Both the position numbers and the translations under genes were made by a program. The notes below the pieces were generated by a model that was not told where the DNA came from, made no database searches, and saw only the letters and a program-made list of their open reading frames with translations. Below, piece after piece: positions 52,041-61,699 of a stretch of DNA of 64,000 nt. How positions within the stretch are numbered: position 1 is the first letter of the stretch; each line of letters opens with the position of its first letter. Source of the stretch: [Muricauda] lutisoli (nom. illeg.) (GTDB lineage Bacteria; Bacteroidota; Bacteroidia; Flavobacteriales; Flavobacteriaceae); NCBI RefSeq assembly GCF_017313105.1, contig NZ_JAFLND010000005.1, positions 1-64,000 on the forward strand, read 5' to 3'.

Positions 52041-54308
52041 TTAAGCATTCTGTTTCTTGATCAAGTTCAAGGCTGAACCTTCGTTGAACCACTTGATCTG
52101 AGCATGGTTATACGAGTGGTTTGCCTTGATGGTATCCTTGCTTCCATCGGCATGTACAACTTCGATGGTCAAAGGTTTGTCCGGTGCAAACTCAGCAGCA
52201 TCGACAATGTTGAACGTATCGTCTTCTTGAATCAAATCGTAATCATCCTCATTGGCAAAGGTCAGGGCCAACATACCTTGTTTCTTCAAGTTGGTCTCGT
52301 GAATCCTTGCAAAGGATTTTACCAATACAACGGCAACTCCCAAATGTCTTGGCTGCATGGCCGCATGCTCACGTGAAGAACCTTCTCCGTAGTTATGGTC
52401 ACCCACAACAACTGTCATGATTCCTTTTTTCTTGTATTCACGCTGTGTATCCGGAACTCCTCCGTACTCACCTGTCAATTGGCTCTTTACCAAGTTGGTT
52501 TTTTGGTTGAAGGCGTTTACGGCTCCAATCAATGTGTTATTGGCAATGTTGTCCAAATGTCCTCTAAAACGCAACCAGGGTCCTGCCATGGAAATGTGAT
52601 CCGTAGTACATTTACCAAATGCCTTGATCAAAAGTTTCATTCCTTGAAGATCACTGGCTTTAATGGGCTCAAAGGGTGTCAACAACTGCAAACGCTCCGA
52701 ACCTTCGGCCACGATCACATCTACGCCGCTTCCGTCTTCACGAGGCTCAACATAACCGTTCTCCTTTACTTCAAAACCTTTTGGTGGCAATTCCCATCCT
52801 GTTGGCTCGTCCAACATCACTTCTTCTCCATCCTCATTGATCAATTTATCGGTCAACGGATTAAAGTCCAAGCGACCGGCAATGGCTATTGCAGCCGTCA
52901 TTTCCGGTGATGCAACAAATGCATGGGTATTTGGGTTACCATCGGCACGTTTTGCAAAGTTTCGGTTAAAGGAATGGACGATACTGTTCTTTGGTGCATT
53001 CTTTGGGTCTTCGTAACGTCCCCATTGACCAATACATGGTCCACAAGCATTGGTGAAAATCTTGGCATCCAATTTTTCGAATATATCAAGGATACCGTCA
53101 CGCTCTGTGGTATATCTTACTTGTTCCGAACCAGGGTTGATACCAAATTCAGCTTTTGTCTTCAATTTTTTATCCAAAGCCTGTTGTGCAATGGATGATG
53201 CTCTCGACAAGTCTTCATAGGAAGAGTTGGTACAGGAACCGATCAATCCCCACTCAACGGCCAAAGGCCAATCATTCTTTTCTGCCTTTTCCCTCATGGT
53301 ACCAACTTCGGTTGCCAAGTCCGGGGTAAATGGTCCGTTCAATAAAGGCATCAATTCTGATAGGTTGATTTCAATCACTTGGTCGAAATACTGCTCTGGA
53401 TTGGCGTACACCTCAGGATCAGCGGTCAAATGCTCTTTTACCTTGTTGGCTTCATCCGCTACATCCGATCTATCCGTAGCTCTAAGGTAACGCTCCATGG
53501 ACTCGTCGTAACCAAAAGTTGAAGTGGTCGCTCCAATTTCGGCACCCATATTACAAATGGTTCCCTTACCGGTACAGGACATGGAAGTTGCTCCAGGGCC
53601 AAAGTATTCAACAATAGCTCCGGTTCCACCTTTTACCGTAAGAATCTCGGCCACTTTCAAAATAACGTCTTTTGGAGCAGTCCAACCAGATAGCTTGCCG
53701 GTCAATTTTACACCGATCAACTTAGGAAATTTAAGTTCCCAGGCCATTCCTGCCATTACATCCACAGCATCTGCTCCACCTACACCAATGGCTACCATTC
53801 CAAGTCCACCTGCATTAACAGTATGGGAATCGGTTCCGATCATCATACCTCCAGGGAAGGCATAGTTTTCCAAAACCACTTGGTGTATAATTCCTGCACC
53901 TGGTTTCCAAAACCCGATACCATATTTATTGGATACAGATCCCAAAAAATCAAAAACCTCTTTACTGGTCTCGTTGGCGTGCTTCAAATCTGTCGCGGCA
54001 CCATCCTTAGCTTGAATCAAGTGGTCACAGTGAACGGTTGTTGGCACGGCCACTTTATCCTTACCTGCCTGCATAAACTGCAACAAGGCCATTTGGGCCG
54101 TTGCATCTTGACAAGCAATCCTGTCAGGAGCAAAGTCAACGTAATCCTTACCCCTAACAAAAGCTTTTTCTGGTTTACCGTCCCAAAGATGAGAGTATAA
54201 TATTTTTTCGGAAAGTGTCAGGGGTTTGCCCACCAACTCGCGGGCTTTTTCTACGCGCTCCTCTATGGTGGTGTAGACTCCCTTAATCATGTCTATATCA
54301 AATGCCAT
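52041..54308 (-). CDS. Aconitate hydratase, mitochondrial-like type
   Basis: Isomerises citrate to isocitrate in the TCA cycle through a [4Fe-4S] cluster. The 755 residues match the mitochondrial-type enzyme in length and start ([12 protein letters not shown]). Cluster cysteines lie in [10 protein letters not shown] and [12 protein letters not shown], and [12 protein letters not shown]-like [13 protein letters not shown] is present near 165. The C-terminal swivel domain includes [15 protein letters not shown]. It is monocistronic, with its own terminator. Confidence 0.94.
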   Translation of the reverse strand: MAFDIDMIKGVYTTIEERVEKARELVGKPLTLSEKILYSHLWDGKPEKAFVRGKDYVDFAPDRIACQDATAQMALLQFMQAGKDKVAVPTTVHCDHLIQAKDGAATDLKHANETSKEVFDFLGSVSNKYGIGFWKPGAGIIHQVVLENYAFPGGMMIGTDSHTVNAGGLGMVAIGVGGADAVDVMAGMAWELKFPKLIGVKLTGKLSGWTAPKDVILKVAEILTVKGGTGAIVEYFGPGATSMSCTGKGTICNMGAEIGATTSTFGYDESMERYLRATDRSDVADEANKVKEHLTADPEVYANPEQYFDQVIEINLSELMPLLNGPFTPDLATEVGTMREKAEKNDWPLAVEWGLIGSCTNSSYEDLSRASSIAQQALDKKLKTKAEFGINPGSEQVRYTTERDGILDIFEKLDAKIFTNACGPCIGQWGRYEDPKNAPKNSIVHSFNRNFAKRADGNPNTHAFVASPEMTAAIAIAGRLDFNPLTDKLINEDGEEVMLDEPTGWELPPKGFEVKENGYVEPREDGSGVDVIVAEGSERLQLLTPFEPIKASDLQGMKLLIKAFGKCTTDHISMAGPWLRFRGHLDNIANNTLIGAVNAFNQKTNLVKSQLTGEYGGVPDTQREYKKKGIMTVVVGDHNYGEGSSREHAAMQPRHLGVAVVLVKSFARIHETNLKKQGMLALTFANEDDYDLIQEDDTFNIVDAAEFAPDKPLTIEVVHADGSKDTIKANHSYNHAQIKWFNEGSALNLIKKQNA

Positions 54309-54413
54309 TATACAATTGAGTTTTTTAAGATTTTCGTAATTCGGTAAATTTACTAAATCGTGAAGTATTTTGGAATTAGAATCGCATTAAATAAGTGTTG
54401 ACTTTCTTATTTT

Positions 54414-55367
54414 TTATAACAATTCCGTGATAATTTTTTCCTCGGTGATGCCTTCTGCCTCAGCTTTATAGTTTTTTAGTATCCTGTGACGAAGTATTCC
54501 CAAGGAAACTGCTTTGACATCCTCGATGTCCGGAGAGAACTTTCCATTAATGGCTGCATGGGCCTTAGCGGCCAAGACGAGGTTCTGTGATGCCCTGGGT
54601 CCAGCTCCCCAATCTATATAATTTTTCACGTAATCGGATGCGCCTTCTTGCCCCGGTCTGGTCCTGTTGACCAACCGCACGGCATAATCCACAACATTGT
54701 CGGGCACGGGTATACGCCTGATCAAGTGTTGTACTTCGATAATTTCATCGGCATTGAAGAGTGACTTTATTTGAACTTCATCGTCGGTTGTAGTGGATTT
54801 AACAACTTGTATTTCTTCTTCTATCGAGGGATATTTTAGTTGTATGGCAAACATAAAGCGATCCAATTGGGCCTCTGGTAACGGATAGGTTCCTTCTTGC
54901 TCAATTGGGTTCTGGGTAGCCAGAACAAAATAGGGTCGATCAAGCTTGTATTGCTTTCCAGCAATGGTGACCGCTCTTTCCTGCATGGCTTCCAGTAAAG
55001 CTGCCTGTGTTTTTGGTGGAGTCCTATTGATCTCGTCCGCCAAAATAATGTTCCCAAAAACAGGGCCCTTGATAAATTTGAAGTTTCGGTTTTGGTCCAG
55101 TACTTCGCTTCCCAAAATATCGCTGGGCATTAAATCGGGTGTAAACTGAATTCTTTTAAAATCCAATCCCAAGGTTTGTGCAATAGTGTTCACCATTAAG
55201 GTCTTTGCCAAGCCGGGAACCCCTATTAAAAGCGAATGGCCACCAGTGTAAATGGATAGCAGTATTTGTTCGATCACTTCTTCTTGGCCCACAATGACCT
55301 TGGCAATCTCCTTTTTTAACTCTTGGTGTTTTTTTACCAGATTTTCTACCGCAACTACATCCGACAT
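54414..55367 (-). CDS. MoxR family AAA ATPase
   Basis: A 317-residue AAA+ chaperone of the MoxR/RavA group with Walker A GVPGLAKT, Walker B NIILADEINR and sensor 1 ATQNPIEQEGTYPLP. MoxR proteins usually help mature VWA-domain or metal enzymes. The usual DUF58/VWA partners are not downstream in this window. It follows a SurA-like gene by 4 bp and probably shares its operon. Confidence 0.93.
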   Translation of the reverse strand: MSDVVAVENLVKKHQELKKEIAKVIVGQEEVIEQILLSIYTGGHSLLIGVPGLAKTLMVNTIAQTLGLDFKRIQFTPDLMPSDILGSEVLDQNRNFKFIKGPVFGNIILADEINRTPPKTQAALLEAMQERAVTIAGKQYKLDRPYFVLATQNPIEQEGTYPLPEAQLDRFMFAIQLKYPSIEEEIQVVKSTTTDDEVQIKSLFNADEIIEVQHLIRRIPVPDNVVDYAVRLVNRTRPGQEGASDYVKNYIDWGAGPRASQNLVLAAKAHAAINGKFSPDIEDVKAVSLGILRHRILKNYKAEAEGITEEKIITELL

Positions 55368-55371
55368 ACAA

Positions 55372-56769
55372 TTATTGCTTTACCCAGTTATTAGCAAAAT
55401 TGCAGCCTCTATTTTCTGGATCTACGTGAATATAGGTGTCATCAATATGCTCGTTCATCCATTCTTTTATGGCCCTGAACTGTTTTTCTCTCAACGCAAG
55501 TTCTTGGATTTTCATGTAGTCTTTCGCAAAGTCGGCCACATGTTCATCGTAACGATTGGAAATTTTCATGATTTTGAATTTAGGAGCCCCCCCCCTTTGG
55601 TCATCTTCACGAACCGGTCTGGATATTTCGCCATCTTTTAAATCTCTAACCTGATTGTAAAGCGTTGGGTCCATTTTGGTCAATTCAAAACGGGAATCGA
55701 AATTTACAGGATTTCGAAGCAATCCACCGTCAAACTTTGTTTCTTTTTCTTCAGAAAAATTCAATGCTGCCTCTGCGAAAGTATATTTCCCATCCAATAT
55801 TTGCTGACGGATGGTATCCAATTCGCTTACCGCCTTATCAATCGAACTTTTTGGAATCTCGGGAGTCATAAGAATATGACGGATATCTCTTTCCTGCCCT
55901 CTCACTTTTTCCACAAAAATGATATGATAACCAAAAATGGTCTCAAATGGCTCCGATATCTCACCTTCCTGAAGACTGAAAGCCACATCTTTAAATTCTT
56001 TTACAAATTGCGTTTCCTTGGTCATGCTATACAGACCACCGTTTGCCCTGGATGCGCCGTCTTGAGTGTACAGGATGGCCTTTACCTTAAAACTGGCATC
56101 GTTCTCCAAAACATCTTGACGGATCTCCTTTAACTGGTTGATCACCTTTTGCTTTTCCTCCTCTGGGGCCTCGGGCTGCTTCACAATTTGTGCAATTTCC
56201 AGCTCTGCTCCAAAAACCGGTCTTTCATCCTCAGGTATTTTGTAGAAAAATTGACGCACCTCTTCTGGGGTCACTTCAATTTCTTCCACAATTTTGCTCT
56301 GCATTTTCTCGGAAAGCATTCTCAATTTATTGATTTCGAAAAGCTCTTCCCTAAAGCTTTCCATATCGGGTTTTTTATAATAGCTGAGCATCTTTTCAAC
56401 ACTACCGATCTGTTGTGTCAGCTGTTGGATTTGTCTATCACTTTGGGCATTCACCATGTCATCGGACACCAATAAACTGTCCTGTACGGCTTGGTGGGCA
56501 TAGAGTCTGTCTTCCATTAGTTTGCCCAAAAGGCCACAACGGGTAACATCCTCGGTGGATGCGCCCTGGTTTTTAAGATCGATCAATGTTTTATCAATGT
56601 CGGATTCCAAGATCACATAATCCCCTACCACTGCAGCAATCCCGTCCAATTTCACTTTTTTGGTATTGCTGGTCGTATCCACACTCAATGCTTGGTCCGC
56701 TTCTTGTGCTTGGACCATTCCCAACATCGCAAAAAATGCAATGGAAAGTCCTTTAATTTTCTTTGTCAT
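55372..56769 (-). CDS. surA: SurA-like peptidylprolyl isomerase
   Basis: Periplasmic chaperone that escorts outer-membrane proteins to the BAM complex. I start at ATG 56769 (MTKKIKGLSIAFFAMLGMVQAQ signal peptide, described in part), giving 465 residues. A SurA N-terminal domain (about 45-180) precedes two parvulin domains (about 185-275, EEGEISEPFETIFGYHIIFVE in part, and 285-390). Upstream ATGs at 56784 and 56802 would overlap the preceding gene further. It lies between a SurA-like lipoprotein and MoxR genes on the same strand. Confidence 0.88.
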   Translation of the reverse strand: MTKKIKGLSIAFFAMLGMVQAQEADQALSVDTTSNTKKVKLDGIAAVVGDYVILESDIDKTLIDLKNQGASTEDVTRCGLLGKLMEDRLYAHQAVQDSLLVSDDMVNAQSDRQIQQLTQQIGSVEKMLSYYKKPDMESFREELFEINKLRMLSEKMQSKIVEEIEVTPEEVRQFFYKIPEDERPVFGAELEIAQIVKQPEAPEEEKQKVINQLKEIRQDVLENDASFKVKAILYTQDGASRANGGLYSMTKETQFVKEFKDVAFSLQEGEISEPFETIFGYHIIFVEKVRGQERDIRHILMTPEIPKSSIDKAVSELDTIRQQILDGKYTFAEAALNFSEEKETKFDGGLLRNPVNFDSRFELTKMDPTLYNQVRDLKDGEISRPVREDDQRGGAPKFKIMKISNRYDEHVADFAKDYMKIQELALREKQFRAIKEWMNEHIDDTYIHVDPENRGCNFANNWVKQ

Positions 56770-57634
56770 AAACCTCAAATTCATTCTTCTTAATAGCTTC
56801 ATCTATAATTTCGGTTTCCAGTCTTTTTACGTAGTTCAACCGTCGCCTGTTCAAAATCAATTGCCGAATATCCGGCTCAACATAATCAAATGGTGCTGTT
56901 TCGTTGACTTCCAACACATTGGTCACCCAGCCCAAATATACTTCTAACGAATCTTGTAGCTCAAAAAATTGTGATTTTTTTAAGTGCTCATCTTCATTTG
57001 CCTGTGTCAGGGGTGGAATTTCTTCAATTACACGTGATGCGCTCACCCATATGGAATCGTTAAAATGTATTTTTTTGAACTGTACTGCTATGGAGTCCAA
57101 ATAAGTTTTGTCCAAATCGTCCCAATTTTTGATTTTGGCCTCCACCCCATCACGATCCAAAAACTGGTTCGACATGCCCACAAATCTCAGCTGTACCAGT
57201 TTTTCGTTCAGTTTAAAATTTTCCTTTTCTCGTTCGTAGAATTCCTCGAGCTGATTCTTGGTAACGGCGGTATCCTGGGATTGGTTCACCAAAGCTTCAA
57301 TATAGGCCCGTGTGTATAGGTCAGCGCGGTAATCAGCCACCAAGCGATCATACTCCGCCAGCTTTTCTTCAGGGAGGTTGATCTTTGATTTGGACAATAA
57401 CAACTGTTTCGACGCCCAGTTATTAATGTAATTGGTCACAAAAACCGTACTGTCCTCGGCGGACATGTCATTTCGAATCAAAGAAGCAATGTCCTCTTTG
57501 TACAAAAACGTGTCCCCAACCCTTGCCAATGGCTCCTTTTCTTCTACCTTGTTGAACATGCCCTCGCAAGAAGTAAGTAATATTGAGGTCAAAACACAAA
57601 GGATGAAAAGCGTATTTTTTTGGTGCTTAAGCAT
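56753..57634 (-). CDS. SurA-N-like lipoprotein
   Basis: A 293-residue predicted lipoprotein with lipobox LLTSC (C23) and a helical region resembling the SurA/PrsA N-terminal chaperone domain (about 35-130, ARVGDTFLYKEDIASLI). I do not see a clear parvulin catalytic domain, so isomerase activity is doubtful. ATG 57634 is chosen because the longer frame from 57685 precedes the signal peptide with hydrophilic residues. It overlaps the surA start by about 17 bp, and the pair probably cooperates in outer-membrane protein folding. Confidence 0.8.
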   Translation of the reverse strand: MLKHQKNTLFILCVLTSILLTSCEGMFNKVEEKEPLARVGDTFLYKEDIASLIRNDMSAEDSTVFVTNYINNWASKQLLLSKSKINLPEEKLAEYDRLVADYRADLYTRAYIEALVNQSQDTAVTKNQLEEFYEREKENFKLNEKLVQLRFVGMSNQFLDRDGVEAKIKNWDDLDKTYLDSIAVQFKKIHFNDSIWVSASRVIEEIPPLTQANEDEHLKKSQFFELQDSLEVYLGWVTNVLEVNETAPFDYVEPDIRQLILNRRRLNYVKRLETEIIDEAIKKNEFEVYDKEN

Positions 57635-57752
57635 TTCGCAAAAATAACAATTACAAAGTCCCCTACAAGAAGGTTCTAATTTCATTAACAGATTTTTTTA
57701 GTTGGAACTAGATGGACAGAAATTGCTACATTAGTGCAAAACCAAACCAAAC

Positions 57753-58205
57753 ATGAAGTATACTACCGAGATTGTTGTTGATGTCTCTAGGGAAGAATTC
57801 ATAAAAAAAATGGACGACCCCGACAACATGAAGCATTGGCAACGAGGACTCGTCGGATATGAACAATTGTCCGCCAATCCTGGACAAGAGGGTTCACGAA
57901 TGAGTCTTAGTTATGAAATGGGCAAACGGAAAATAGACATGGTAGAAACCATCATCAAAAGAAACCTTCCTGAAGAAATACACATGACCTACGATACCAA
58001 AGGTGTACACAATATTCAAAAAAACTACTTTAAGGAAGAAAATGGTTCAACCCGATGGATATCCGAATCGGAATTTCAATTTTCGGGTTTTGGTATGAAA
58101 CTAATGGGATTTTTAATGCCAGGCGCTTTTAAAAAGCAGTCATTAAAATATATGCAAGACTTCAAGGCTTTTGCCGAAAATGGAACATCGGTGCTTAATT
58201 CATAA
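57753..58205 (+). CDS. SRPBCC family protein
   Basis: A 150-residue START/SRPBCC-type protein expected to bind a hydrophobic ligand in a helix-grip fold. It has the pattern EIVVDVSREEFIKKMDDPDNMKHW (in part) followed by GLVGYEQL and a C-terminal helix (ALKKQSLKYMQDFKAF-like). No signal peptide. Function unknown. A promoter-like TTG-N22-TACATTAG ends 18 bp before the start. The next gene begins 5 bp after it. Confidence 0.85.
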   Translation: MKYTTEIVVDVSREEFIKKMDDPDNMKHWQRGLVGYEQLSANPGQEGSRMSLSYEMGKRKIDMVETIIKRNLPEEIHMTYDTKGVHNIQKNYFKEENGSTRWISESEFQFSGFGMKLMGFLMPGAFKKQSLKYMQDFKAFAENGTSVLNS

Positions 58206-58210
58206 AATCA

Positions 58211-58468
58211 ATGGAAAAACTTTTGGACAGAAAAATTAAGATTATTTGGGATTTTAGAGGACCAAGTGCAGCACAAACCGCTGAGCACTACCTAAAACAC
58301 CTTAAGGAATTTGTAGAGGTCGAGGAACTCAAGTACGACCTGGGGGGCACAGAACATTTTAGCCCTACACACAGCATTGCCTATCTGGTGGTTGCCGAAT
58401 TTGAGCTCAAAGAGGTTCGAAGTATTCTTAAACCTCATCGGGGACAGGTATACAATCAAGAAATTTAA
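58211..58468 (+). CDS. Small conserved hypothetical protein
   Basis: An 85-residue soluble protein without a recognised domain. It starts MEKLLDRKIKIIWDFRGP and has an alpha/beta composition. It lies 5 bp after the SRPBCC gene and 10 bp before the beta-lactamase-like gene, so it is probably part of a three-gene transcript. Real coding is supported by its tight spacing and normal codon use. Confidence 0.72.
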   Translation: MEKLLDRKIKIIWDFRGPSAAQTAEHYLKHLKEFVEVEELKYDLGGTEHFSPTHSIAYLVVAEFELKEVRSILKPHRGQVYNQEI

Positions 58469-58478
58469 TTTTTTGCCT

Positions 58479-59612
58479 ATGTGGCAAAGACTCGCTTTTT
58501 TAGCCTTTTTGGTTTTGGGCACATCGTGTGCAGATACTGTTCCTACCCGACCTTTGAACAAAGCGTTGTCTTCCCAAAATCCGAAGATCAAAAACGTAAT
58601 GGACCATCTGGAGGAATACGAGGTTCAACTACGGTATACCCAAATTAATCGAAGAAACGACAGTGTTGTTTTTACCGATTACGATTTTCAGGTCGACGAC
58701 AACACCTATTTTTACCCGGCAAGCACCGTAAAGTTTCCTGCGGCAGTAGCAGCTTTGGAAAAGCTCAATGAAATTGATTCCCTTTCGTTGGAAACCCGTT
58801 TTTTTGTTGAAGGTGATTCCGTGGAGACAACTTTCGCAAAAGCTATTTCAGAAATTTTTTCCGTTTCGGACAATGCCGCCAATAATCGCTTGGTCGAGTT
58901 TTTAGGGCAAGACGATTTAAACAATAGAATGCGGGAAAGAGGTGTTTCACCAATTCGCATTGCCCACAGGCTGTCCACAAGCAATGCAGATGACGTAACA
59001 ACAAAGCCTTTGGTTTTTTACTTGAACGATTCCACGACCTCCTTGAGCAGCCCCATTATAAACTCACCTATCAAAACGCTTGAATTAAAAGGTATAAAAA
59101 AGGGAAAAGGGTTTATCGCCAATGAATCCTATCAAGAAGGAATGTTTGATTTCAGCCAGAAAAACTACTATCCCATTACCGCGCAATCGGCATTGTTGAA
59201 ACGTATTATTTTTCCAGAAGCATTTCCTAAGGAACAACGTTTTCATCTTAGTGATGACCAAAGGGAGTATTTATTGAATACCATGCATACCTTGCCATCA
59301 GCCGTTGGGTATGACAAAGAGGAGTTTTACGATAGCTACGTAAAGTTTTTTATGTTCGGTGACCATACGGATCCAATGCCCGAACACATCAAAATTTACA
59401 ACAAAGTTGGGTATGCCTACGGAACACTTACGGATTGCGCTTATATACAGGACACCAAAAACAATATCGATTTTATGCTAACGGCAACTATTCTGGTGAA
59501 CAGCAATGGTATTTTTAACGACAATACCTACGAATACGACGAAGTCGGCATCCCTTTCTTGGCCCAGCTGGGAAGGGAGCTATATCAATTGGAACTGGAA
59601 AGGGCCAAATAA
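58479..59612 (+). CDS. Class A beta-lactamase-like serine hydrolase lipoprotein
   Basis: A 377-residue lipoprotein (lipobox LGTSC, C17) of the serine beta-lactamase fold. Catalytic motifs are S82-TVK85 (ASTVKFP), S130-D-N132 (SVSDNAANN) and a KVG triad (YNKVGYAYG) in place of KTG. It may be a beta-lactamase or a related peptidase; activity on antibiotics is not shown by the sequence. I start at ATG 58479, since the frame from 58377 overlaps the preceding gene and disrupts the signal peptide. Confidence 0.85.
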   Translation: MWQRLAFLAFLVLGTSCADTVPTRPLNKALSSQNPKIKNVMDHLEEYEVQLRYTQINRRNDSVVFTDYDFQVDDNTYFYPASTVKFPAAVAALEKLNEIDSLSLETRFFVEGDSVETTFAKAISEIFSVSDNAANNRLVEFLGQDDLNNRMRERGVSPIRIAHRLSTSNADDVTTKPLVFYLNDSTTSLSSPIINSPIKTLELKGIKKGKGFIANESYQEGMFDFSQKNYYPITAQSALLKRIIFPEAFPKEQRFHLSDDQREYLLNTMHTLPSAVGYDKEEFYDSYVKFFMFGDHTDPMPEHIKIYNKVGYAYGTLTDCAYIQDTKNNIDFMLTATILVNSNGIFNDNTYEYDEVGIPFLAQLGRELYQLELERAK

Positions 59613-59637
59613 AAAAGCACCGCAGAACGGTGCTTTT
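59613..59637. terminator. Terminator between convergent genes
   Basis: AAAAGCACCG-CAGAA-CGGTGCTTTT, a perfect 10-bp stem just after the beta-lactamase-like stop codon. Works in both directions. Confidence 0.9.
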
Positions 59638-59661
59638 CAACTCAAAACAAACAACACTTAA

Positions 59662-60180
59662 TTAGTTGGGCATAACCACATCCTCAATAATATGGATCAC
59701 TCCATTTGAGGCTTCTACGTCAGTCTTGGAGATTTTGCTCCAACTTCCATTGGCATCCTTCAAATAAATGCCATCATCCTTTTTCATAGCAGTTAATTTC
59801 CCACCGTTCAAGGTTGTAAGTTCTGCTTTTCCATTTCCTTTTTCTAGGGCGGCCGCCACATCAGAGGCCATTAATTCTCCCGAAACCACGTGATAGGTTA
59901 GAATAGCTGATAGTTTTTCCTTGTTTTCAGGTTGTAGCAAGGAGTTCAACGTTGCAGCATCAATTTTGGCAAATCCTGAATTTACAGGAGCAAATACGGT
60001 AAAAGGTCCATCGCCTTTCAAGGCTCCTACCAAATCGGCTGCTTTTAGCGCTGTAACCAATGTAGAAAAGTCATCTACTGATACAGCAATATCCACAATA
60101 TCTTGGGATTTTTGAGCATTGGTTTGTTGAGTGCCCATCAATAAGATTACGGCAACTAGGGCAAAGACTAATTTTTTCAT
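59662..60180 (-). CDS. Fasciclin-domain protein, exported
   Basis: A 172-residue protein with signal peptide (MKKLVFALVAVILLMGTQQTNA) and one FAS1 domain (about 30-170): FSTLVTALKAADLVGALKGDGPFTVFAP (in part), the H1/H2-type signatures ILTYHVVSGEL and GVIHIIEDVVMPN. FAS1 proteins mediate adhesion or matrix binding. It is divergent from the sigma-factor gene 118 bp away, and may be a target of that sigma factor; inference only. Confidence 0.9.
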   Translation of the reverse strand: MKKLVFALVAVILLMGTQQTNAQKSQDIVDIAVSVDDFSTLVTALKAADLVGALKGDGPFTVFAPVNSGFAKIDAATLNSLLQPENKEKLSAILTYHVVSGELMASDVAAALEKGNGKAELTTLNGGKLTAMKKDDGIYLKDANGSWSKISKTDVEASNGVIHIIEDVVMPN

Positions 60181-60298
60181 TTTTTCTGATTTAAATTTTT
60201 AATGATTATTTTTTTAAAGCGCTTTCTACTATTATTTACACATGGTTTTGCCCATTGGATGAAGACCGTGGATTTTTATCATATCTTTAACAATAACA

Positions 60299-60862
60299 AT
60301 GAAGAAAAGTTTTGACGACAAAGAGGCAATCACCCGATTGATATCCGGTGATAACGATGCGCTCTTCCAACTTTACGATAAATATTCCGGTGCGCTCTAC
60401 GGGGTCATCCTCCGTATGTGCAGGGATCGAACAAAGGCCGAGGATCTTTTACAGGAAACTTTCGTTAAAATTTGGAGAAGTATCGACTCTTATGATTCGT
60501 CAAAAGGGAGGTTTTACACCTGGGCCTATCGAATAGCAAGGAATACCACCTTAAATTCCATGCGCTCCAAAGAAAAGCTCATCCAAACAGATGATTTCCG
60601 TGTATATGATAGTAAGGAAGCAAATGAAGAAGTACCCGATTACACCGAATTGAAGGGTTCCATAAAAACACTGGAACCCCATCACCAAGAAGCAATAACC
60701 TTAGTGTATTATAGGGGCTATACCCACAAACAGGCGCACAAAGCCATGGGGGTACCTCTGGGAACCTTTAAATCCTATGTGAGACAAGCACTTAAACAAC
60801 TCAGGAAAACCTACACCAAGAAGTTAGTTTATATTTGGATCTTTTTAGAATTAATGGCATGA
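60299..60862 (+). CDS. ECF-type RNA polymerase sigma factor
   Basis: A 187-residue sigma-70 family factor with only regions 2 (about 20-90, LYGVILRMCRDRTKAEDLLQETF in part) and 4 (about 125-175, HKQAHKAMGVPLGTFKSYVRQALKQL in part). Its stop overlaps the start of an anti-sigma gene by 4 bp (ATGA), the normal layout for an autoregulated ECF pair. The signal it responds to is unknown. Confidence 0.92.
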   Translation: MKKSFDDKEAITRLISGDNDALFQLYDKYSGALYGVILRMCRDRTKAEDLLQETFVKIWRSIDSYDSSKGRFYTWAYRIARNTTLNSMRSKEKLIQTDDFRVYDSKEANEEVPDYTELKGSIKTLEPHHQEAITLVYYRGYTHKQAHKAMGVPLGTFKSYVRQALKQLRKTYTKKLVYIWIFLELMA

Positions 60863-61605
60863 TGGACAAGAAAAAGATATTGGACGAAGGACTTCTGGAG
60901 CTTTATCTTACCGGTGAGCTCTCTGAAGAATTGACCAATGCTGTTGAGGAAGTACTTGAGAACGACAAATCCCTCAAGGAGCATTTTGATGCGTTGGAAT
61001 CCGATTTTGAACAAATGGGCATGGAACAGGCCATTGTTCCTCCAAATGTCGTAAAGTCAAGATTGAAAAATATCGTGGGCCAAAAAAAAACAAATTGGTT
61101 GCCATTGGGCATCGCGGCAAGTTTTGCCCTTGTTTTTGGTTTGAGCAGCTTTTGGTTGTATGAAAAATGGCAAGATGCCGAACAAAACTTAAATACATTA
61201 CAAATCCAGACCAGTGAGTTGGAGCGAAAGGTGAACAACTTGGAATCGGATTTCAGGCTAACTTCCAACCGCTTGGAGAGTATTAACAATCCCGATGTTA
61301 CCCCTTTGGTACTCTATGGTAACAACAAAGCGCCCAATGGCAAGGTCATAGCCTACATTAACCATAAAAGTCAGATGGTACTCGTTAACCCTAAAGGGTT
61401 GCCACGTTTGCCCAACGACAAAACCTATCAAATGTGGAGTGATGTCAATGGAGAAATGATCAATATGGGCGTTGTACCCACAGATAAAGAATTGGTTACT
61501 TTAAAATATATTGAAAATGCGGAATCGTTGAACCTGACCATTGAACCTGCTGGTGGCAGCGAACATCCAACCGTAGAGGAACTGGTTTCCAATATCATCA
61601 TATAA
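60859..61605 (+). CDS. Anti-sigma factor, RskA type
   Basis: A 248-residue membrane anti-sigma factor. A cytoplasmic N-terminal region (about 1-75, LELYLTGELSEELTNAVEEVL in part) would bind the sigma factor. One TM follows (about 77-97, WLPLGIAASFALVFGLSSFW), then a short coiled coil and an RskA C-terminal domain (about 140-248, YQMWSDVNGEMINMGVVP). It is coupled to the upstream sigma gene by a 4-bp overlap. An upstream in-frame TTG at 60835 was not used. Confidence 0.88.
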   Translation: MMDKKKILDEGLLELYLTGELSEELTNAVEEVLENDKSLKEHFDALESDFEQMGMEQAIVPPNVVKSRLKNIVGQKKTNWLPLGIAASFALVFGLSSFWLYEKWQDAEQNLNTLQIQTSELERKVNNLESDFRLTSNRLESINNPDVTPLVLYGNNKAPNGKVIAYINHKSQMVLVNPKGLPRLPNDKTYQMWSDVNGEMINMGVVPTDKELVTLKYIENAESLNLTIEPAGGSEHPTVEELVSNIII

Positions 61606-61699
61606 CCCTTAAAAATAAGTGGGACATTGCCTGCTGGAATAAAATTCCGTTAAAACAATATCCCACTTCCGGACTAGAATCCATAAAAATCAAGAAACC